NCBI GenBank assembly: GCA_030052745.1
Contig: JANBVO010000082.1
Location: 1 to 61,241, forward strand
Reading direction: 5' to 3'
DNA from: Pleurostoma richardsiae
Taxonomy: Eukaryota > Ascomycota > Sordariomycetes > Calosphaeriales > Pleurostomataceae
DNA length: 61,241 nucleotides
Both the position numbers and the translations under genes were made by a program. Positions 56,068 through 61,241 of the stretch are shown piece after piece (within the stretch, counting starts at the first letter, position 1; every line of letters starts with the position of its first letter). Below the pieces are notes generated by a model, which saw nothing but the letters and a program-made list of their open reading frames with translations, was not told the DNA's origin and did no database searches.

Positions 56068-58602
56068 TACGATAGAGGATGGACGGAAGCTGGGTTAACA
56101 AGTCAATTGTGAGCAAGCCTACGAGAAATTGCAGGCGGTATTCCCCCTTTCTCGTGCAGTTTGTGAGGGGAGAGGGTGGGAAGGGGGTGATTGCGACGCT
56201 GTTAGTCTCTGCACTTTTGACATCTCGGGTTGAATCCAGGTCATAGCCGTGGTCTCCTCTATCCCTAAACTAGTATCCAGTATCCAGATCGGGATCTTGG
56301 TGCTAACGCGCCCGCCGGACGCTGGTGTCCTTGGCAAGAACTAACCCTGACCAAGCTGCGCCCATAACTCTCACGATATGTACGACTGCCAGCGATCGAG
56401 ATAGCTGCTCACTCACATGGACACATTCGTTTGTTTGGTAGGATGTGAAAATGTTGGCGCGCATGCTATAGCAGACGTAGGAACTTTTCGCACCTCTGCA
56501 CTATGATGGATGCCATGTGAAACATTGTAGTGGAGGGTATCCCGGGATACGGGTTCGTGTTCGGCATGCTCTGTAACTGTTTGTGTGGCCGAGGACTGGT
56601 TACTCAGATCCACAAGAGCCCAACATGGTCGGCCATGCCGCTTTCCGGCGCGTAGTCTTCATCCCATTTTCGTACAGCCGTGTGCAGCCGATTCACACCA
56701 CTCTGAACGGGTCAGCGATATCGCGACATGTCCTCGGCCTCACTAACCGCTACGGTGCTATGCTTGTCCATCGGAATCTAGGTTCCTTCTATGTCTTACA
56801 GCACCAAAATGATCAAAGCTCCTGCGCCCGATCTCACACCCGAACTTTCTTTCCGTTGGACCTACCTCTGCTTTCAGAGAACGCTCTCACCCCTGAGATG
56901 CACTCGCCGAGTGGTTGATCGTCGCCGTGCCTGGCTCACTCAGCTCACCGTGCTGAAAGGAGTCCTCCAGCATCTTTCCATGGAGGGTGGACATTCATTC
57001 ACTCTAGCGGCGGCCACCTCGACGCACCGCAAGCTGCTAAGGGACGACGCTTGTTCGGGGATGTGTTCCACTAGAGGAGGTATCGGCCATCGTGCGATGG
57101 TCCGGTTCAACGGAAAAGCCCGCAACGGAGTGAGTTTACGACGGGCCTACACAGTACACTTCGAGATGGCACATCCCAATCCGGCAGGAACTTGGGTGGT
57201 ACAAACTAGAACTCACGCCGGCATTTTGACGGTCTCCACCCCACCCTCGCGACAGTCTGTTGCTGCCGTTTCAGAAGGCCCTCTTTCGCCTGTTGGCTTT
57301 CCTGGAGCCAACTTCCGTGCGTCCCCTCGGCCATGTCTCGGGTGTCGTGACTAGTCTTTGATTGGCGTGCGGTGTATGTGTGTCAGCTATGTCTTCGGTG
57401 TTCACGAATTCTTCTAATACAGGGACGTGCTCCGTCACCTCACAAACGACATGGCCGAGTAACGGATGGGGAGAAAGAGTGCTTCTCGTACACGGAGAAA
57501 TCGAGACTCTTAGCAAGAAGTGGCGAAAGCGGCATCAGGATCTTGCCGCCCTAAGCAGTTGACACTAAAGAGGATTGGCGGAGGCGAGTGTCCTAGGTCC
57601 GTCATGAAGCCGAACAGATCAAGCAAGCGTAGACATAGACTGCACTGGAGCGCTGGCCCGGCCTCTCCGGAGTTAGCTCGAGATCCAGTTCCTGATTTCG
57701 AAGCTTCAAGCGGATGACACAAAGACAACCAGGGAAGCTGGTTAGTGTTGAATACAGAGTGACTAGTGCTGGTGGGAAGGTAGCGAACGCACGGTACGAA
57801 CGGTTGTGGAATTGTATGACCAATTAGCATCTTCGAGAGGGAGTGGAGTCTGTCTTGGCCGCATGGCAACGCGCTCACATGCTCATCGACCCGCTCTCTG
57901 CACCTTCTGCTGTCATCATTCCCGCCTTTTCTGTGATTCACGAACGAACGACATCTACGTTCAATGTGCCCGAGGAATGCGATTGTGTCGAGTTTTTCTT
58001 TGTTACCTCATCAGATCGTTTGCTTCATAGCGTTGCTAGACCATCTATTATAAGACCGGTTTGCGTCCCCGATGTGGCTCTCGGCGGCGAAGACTCGGAG
58101 TAACGAACCTCACGTTCTACAATCCTAGTTTATGATTGTTGCCGAGGCCATCCCTGTCGGAGCAATGCCCCCTCCTTGTCGAGCAGAAGCCGCAACACTG
58201 GCAGAGAACAGGACTAGCATGCTTCCCCTCTCACCTCATCGCATCAGACCAAAGTCGTAGGAGGATGAAGGTCAAGCATACATGTACCGCATCGGCTAGA
58301 CGGACCAAGAGTCGTCCCCGTCAGGAACGATCGCGCTGGACGGTCGCGGTGCCACCTACCTTTATTCGCTAGATCATCAACAGCGCTCCGTTCCCCGATA
58401 TGCTGCTTTTCTACCAGTCCTACCTCGTCTTTGTGCCTAAGCGCAAGTCTTAACCAAACTACTCCCCTAGCCAAAATAGCCCAAATCACACAGGTATGGC
58501 AGAACAAAAGTTAGGTGCCCTCGCTCTATGACAACGCTTAGATCTAGGAACGGACATGCCATCTACACTGCGCGTCTTTAGGCACTGTGGGCATAAGACA
58601 GG
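56068..58602. other. Spacer with weak candidate frames only
   Basis: 2.5 kb upstream of the bZIP-like gene (minus) and of the CENP-B-type gene (plus), so both promoters lie here. Frames of 187 codons (56791-57354, plus), 143 codons (57510-57941, minus) and 86 codons (57843-58103, plus) have no family or splice support and are left unassigned. Confidence 0.4.
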
Positions 58603-60153
58603 ATGGATAACCGGTTGGCGGATATGAGCCGGGACAACCTCGCCATGGACGGCACGTACGGAGGCAATATTTGGGTCAACATGGTTCATTTTTCACAGGA
58701 GGCGATGCCGAATGATCGCGGACACTCAAGCGTCATGCTTCCATCGTCCCATTCACAGCCTATGGATCCATTCCAACAGGGCCATCCGCCGCTGTCGATG
58801 CTAGCAATGCCATCTAATCCAACCTGGCCTAGCATGTGCACAAATCCATCGCCAAGCAGTTACAGCCCTCCGCCTGTCCCACTACCGCAAGCTCCTGCGC
58901 CGCTGCCGGTGCCTCTGAAGACCACCAAGTCGCCTCCGCTGCACACCTCATCGACGCCGAGGAAGACTATGAGTGACGATTATCGCCGTCGCATGTGCGA
59001 GTTTGCCGAGGACAACCCAGGCATGAAACAGACCGAAATAGGCTCTCATTTTGGGGTCGAGAGGAGGTACGCTTTTTATAAATGGCGTCAGAGACGGACA
59101 ATCTAACATATCACTAGCACGGTGTCAAAGGTGCTGCGCCAGAAGGAAAAGTACCTGTTTCCGGAGGATCGGAGCAGCTCACCTGTTAGGCGCGCAAAGG
59201 CTAAGCAGCCCGACATCGAGAAGGCCCTGACGAACTGGGCTCGCAACACCGAGAAGAGGGGCCATCCGATCACTGATGCCGAGATCAAAGAGCAGGCCCA
59301 GTACTTTGCCGCGCATTTCGCAGCCGGAGAGAGTCCGGTCAGAACCAGCAGTCGCTCGTGGCTCGAGAGGTTCAAGAAGAAGAACGGCATTGGACCGGGC
59401 AGACTGATGCGGAGAGCTTCAGAAACCACCAGCAGCGCCCCTGCGTCCAGGATCTCACCCTCGCTTACGCCTTCACAACCGTCCGATTCCGAATCTCCAT
59501 CGTCGCCTCCGCTGCCTGTATCCCCATCGCCCATGACAGTTGACCGGAATGTCGAAAAAGTCGACGCCGACCAGGGAATGGTGGACTTCAACAATAAGAT
59601 TAGCTCATACAAGCATAAAGGATCTCACACTGTGATGTCCTCGCCCTTCTTGGACAGCGCAATGAGCCCTACAGCCAAGTCCACATACTTTCCAGACTCG
59701 AGTGCCGATGAAGTCCTAGAGAAGAGCCGACAGCTCCGCCCAGGAGGTTCTCATTCCGGCCTCCTGCGGCCTAGCGGCCAGACGTGCCCAACTTCGGACA
59801 TGGACTGCTCGAGCCGGCAACAGGAGACCGAATCGCTGACACCAGAGCACCACGTCTCTATGACCACTGCATCGTCGGTCAACTCAGCGACAGACGACGC
59901 AGCTCCATTCAGAGCCAAGAGCGACAGCGGCATATCATGCATGCAGACGGATACTGCCATGGCGAGCAGCAACGTCCCTTCAACGCCCGGTGGATTCTCA
60001 CCAAGTCTGCCTACACAAGAGGATGCGCGATGTGCTGTAGTCACGTTGCTATCCTTCCTCAGAAATGTGGCGCCAAATAAGGCTGTCAATCTAGATGAGT
60101 TCGAAACAATCGTCCGTTTGGAGGAGAGGCTTACGCGTGCCTGTACCATCTGA
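58603..60153 (+). CDS. CENP-B/Abp1-type HTH DNA-binding protein
   Basis: Two exons, 58603-59066 and 59118-60153, give 499 residues. The 51-nt intron has donor GTACGC, branch TCTAACA and acceptor CACTAG. It restores HFGVERSTVSKVLRQKEKYL, the canonical Psq/Tc5-type helix-turn-helix of CENP-B proteins (about 124-172). A second CENP-B-type HTH follows (DIEKALTNWARNTEKRGHPI, then ITDAEIKEQAQYFA and SRSWLERFKKKNG). No DDE transposase domain follows; the rest is Ser/Pro-rich, with a helical C-terminus (EDARCAVVTLLSFLRNVAP). This is the layout of domesticated pogo/Tc5 transposases used as DNA-binding factors, such as fission yeast Abp1/Cbh1 (known for those proteins; here inferred). The N-terminal 120 residues are Pro-rich. 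Confidence 0.88.
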
Positions 60154-60626
60154 CTGTCGGAAACGTCAAGGGGTTAGGCGGGGTCGCGCGTGTCCGCATT
60201 CAAGATGATGACCATGTTATTTATCTTCATGACTAGAATGATTAATTAGTGACATTCTACTAACACAGCTCCTTTCAGAACTCAACTGGTGGGTAGCGTG
60301 ACACGCTCTTTGGCAACCCAAGCACTATACATACAATGTCAGCCTCGGCAACTTGAAAAGCCCTTTGTACAAGTCTTCGCGCAACGTCTCATCTTCAACG
60401 GCTTGCCGTTACATCGTCCTCTAACGCTCCGTTCCTTTGTGGATGAGACACTAATGCACCGCGTCCGTCGAATCTGGGCTTTCATGCCCATTCTGCGTCC
60501 TCGTTGCAGGGAATATCCTGAGAAGAATGAGGCCGAGTGTCAATGCGGGTGCCCGTGGCCCTTCACGGGTAGTTGGGCATCCCGGCCTCTTTCCGTTCCC
60601 CTTCCTCTCGTGGGGTGCGCATCTTC
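60154..60626. other. Intergenic between convergent genes
   Basis: 473 bp with the 3' flanks of the CENP-B-type gene and of the right-edge gene. The start of a long plus-strand frame here (60289-61041) is antisense to the right-edge gene and is not accepted. Confidence 0.45.
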
Positions 60627-61241
60627 TCACTCATCTGCATCCCGACATGGACACACTGCTGCTGCTGCGATCTCACCCCCTGTCCAGTCCATGTCCTCAC
60701 TTGCCACCGACGACCACATGGCTGGCGACACCAAGCTTACATTGGCGTTGTCCTGCTGCGACTGGAGCATCTCCACCGCCTCTATGCCCGAGTTGGTCGT
60801 GACTCCCGTGGTATCTGGAGGAAGGGTAATCCCTGGAACTGTGGTGCTCAAAGCTGCTATGGAGGGAAAAGAATGCTGCGGTGCACGAGATGACGTGTCC
60901 CAACGGCTACGAGACACAGTTAGCACAAGTCTGGGGCGCGTGGGTTTGTGGGCGTATACCCGAAGGCGCGCGACGGGTCATACCCTTTGGCCAGGGGTAG
61001 AGTCTGCCGCAACCAGGCTGCCTGAGGACCTTGCGTCATGATGAGTGACTGGGCAGCACCGGGCGAGTCATGCTCGTCTACCAGTCCTGCCGAGACTAGA
61101 GAGACGGGCTGCGTGTGACTAGCCTGGAAATGCTGGAAATGCTGGACAGCCGCCTGCGGGCCGGTCGCCTGCTGCCCCAAGCATCCAAAATTGGGCACAA
61201 ATAGACTGGAGCGAGGGGCACATTGGGATGGGCGTGACTGC
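60627..61241 (-). CDS. C-terminal end of an unknown gene cut by the window edge
   Basis: The frame is open from the right edge and enters a 53-nt intron (60907-60959) with GTATAC donor, GTGCTAACTG branch and TCGTAG acceptor. The next exon joins in phase and ends at 60627. The visible protein is Gln/His/Ser-rich (QATGPQAAVQHFQHFQ, GLVDEHDSPGAAQ). It then reads RWDTSSRAPQHSFPSIAALS, GIEAVEMLQSQQDN and SPAMWSSVASEDMDWTG, a composition common in C-termini of fungal transcription factors. No domain is visible. The strong branch point and exact phase are the main evidence. Confidence 0.6.

Noticed and set aside
56791-57354. Plus-strand frame of 187 codons
   Set aside because: No family, splice partners or promoter context; kept only as a note in the spacer entry.
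60289-61041. Plus-strand frame of 250 codons
   Set aside because: It is antisense to a spliced minus-strand gene with a CTAAC branch point and exact phase.

Overview
The window is nuclear DNA of a filamentous ascomycete. Genes are interrupted by short introns (mostly 42-70 nt) with GTRNGT-like donors, CTAAC/CTGAC-like branch points and YAG acceptors. Recognisable proteins include the proteasome activator Blm10, a vacuolar Ca2+/H+ exchanger, an Est1-like protein, a casein-kinase-1-like protein and a CENP-B/Abp1-type DNA-binding protein. Several are families typical of Pezizomycotina, and a Sordariomycete source is my inference. No bacterial operon structure, CRISPR array, rRNA or convincing tRNA was seen. 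All exon joins were worked out by hand from frame, splice signals and family resemblance.

Layout. 1-8.1 kb is a core block: blm10 (minus strand, cut by the left edge) is divergent from a three-exon CAX exchanger. 8-11.3 kb is a long spacer and then a SET/post-SET/C2H2 gene whose frame breaks. 12-14.5 kb is an Est1-like gene (minus) with a ragged 3' end. 16.7-21.1 kb has a CPFYKRDP-type zinc-finger gene and two unknown genes. 22.3-23.9 kb is a zinc-finger plus ATP-grasp-like protein. 25-29.2 kb is a decay zone: a broken small gene, a LaeA-like methyltransferase pseudogene and a gene with an in-frame stop. 29.9-32.5 kb is a minisatellite that runs into the start codon of a 750-residue unknown protein. 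34.8-36.2 kb encodes a CK1-like protein lacking two catalytic aspartates. 36-47 kb is mostly non-coding, GC-rich sequence with a few unknown genes. 47.4-53.4 kb has a C2H2 protein, a 23-G tract, a conserved protein with one apparent frameshift, and two convergent genes whose ends overlap. 55-61 kb has a bZIP-like gene, the CENP-B-type gene and the end of a gene cut by the right edge.

The genes do not form one pathway. Several encode likely DNA- or chromatin-binding proteins: SET-C2H2, three zinc-finger genes, a bZIP and a CENP-B type. Decay is uneven. Blm10 stays in one frame for about 1,740 codons, and the CAX, kinase-like and CENP-B genes also read cleanly. Many neighbouring accessory genes carry 1-nt shifts or stops. 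That argues for relaxed selection in the accessory part rather than poor sequence quality throughout, although single indel errors cannot be excluded.
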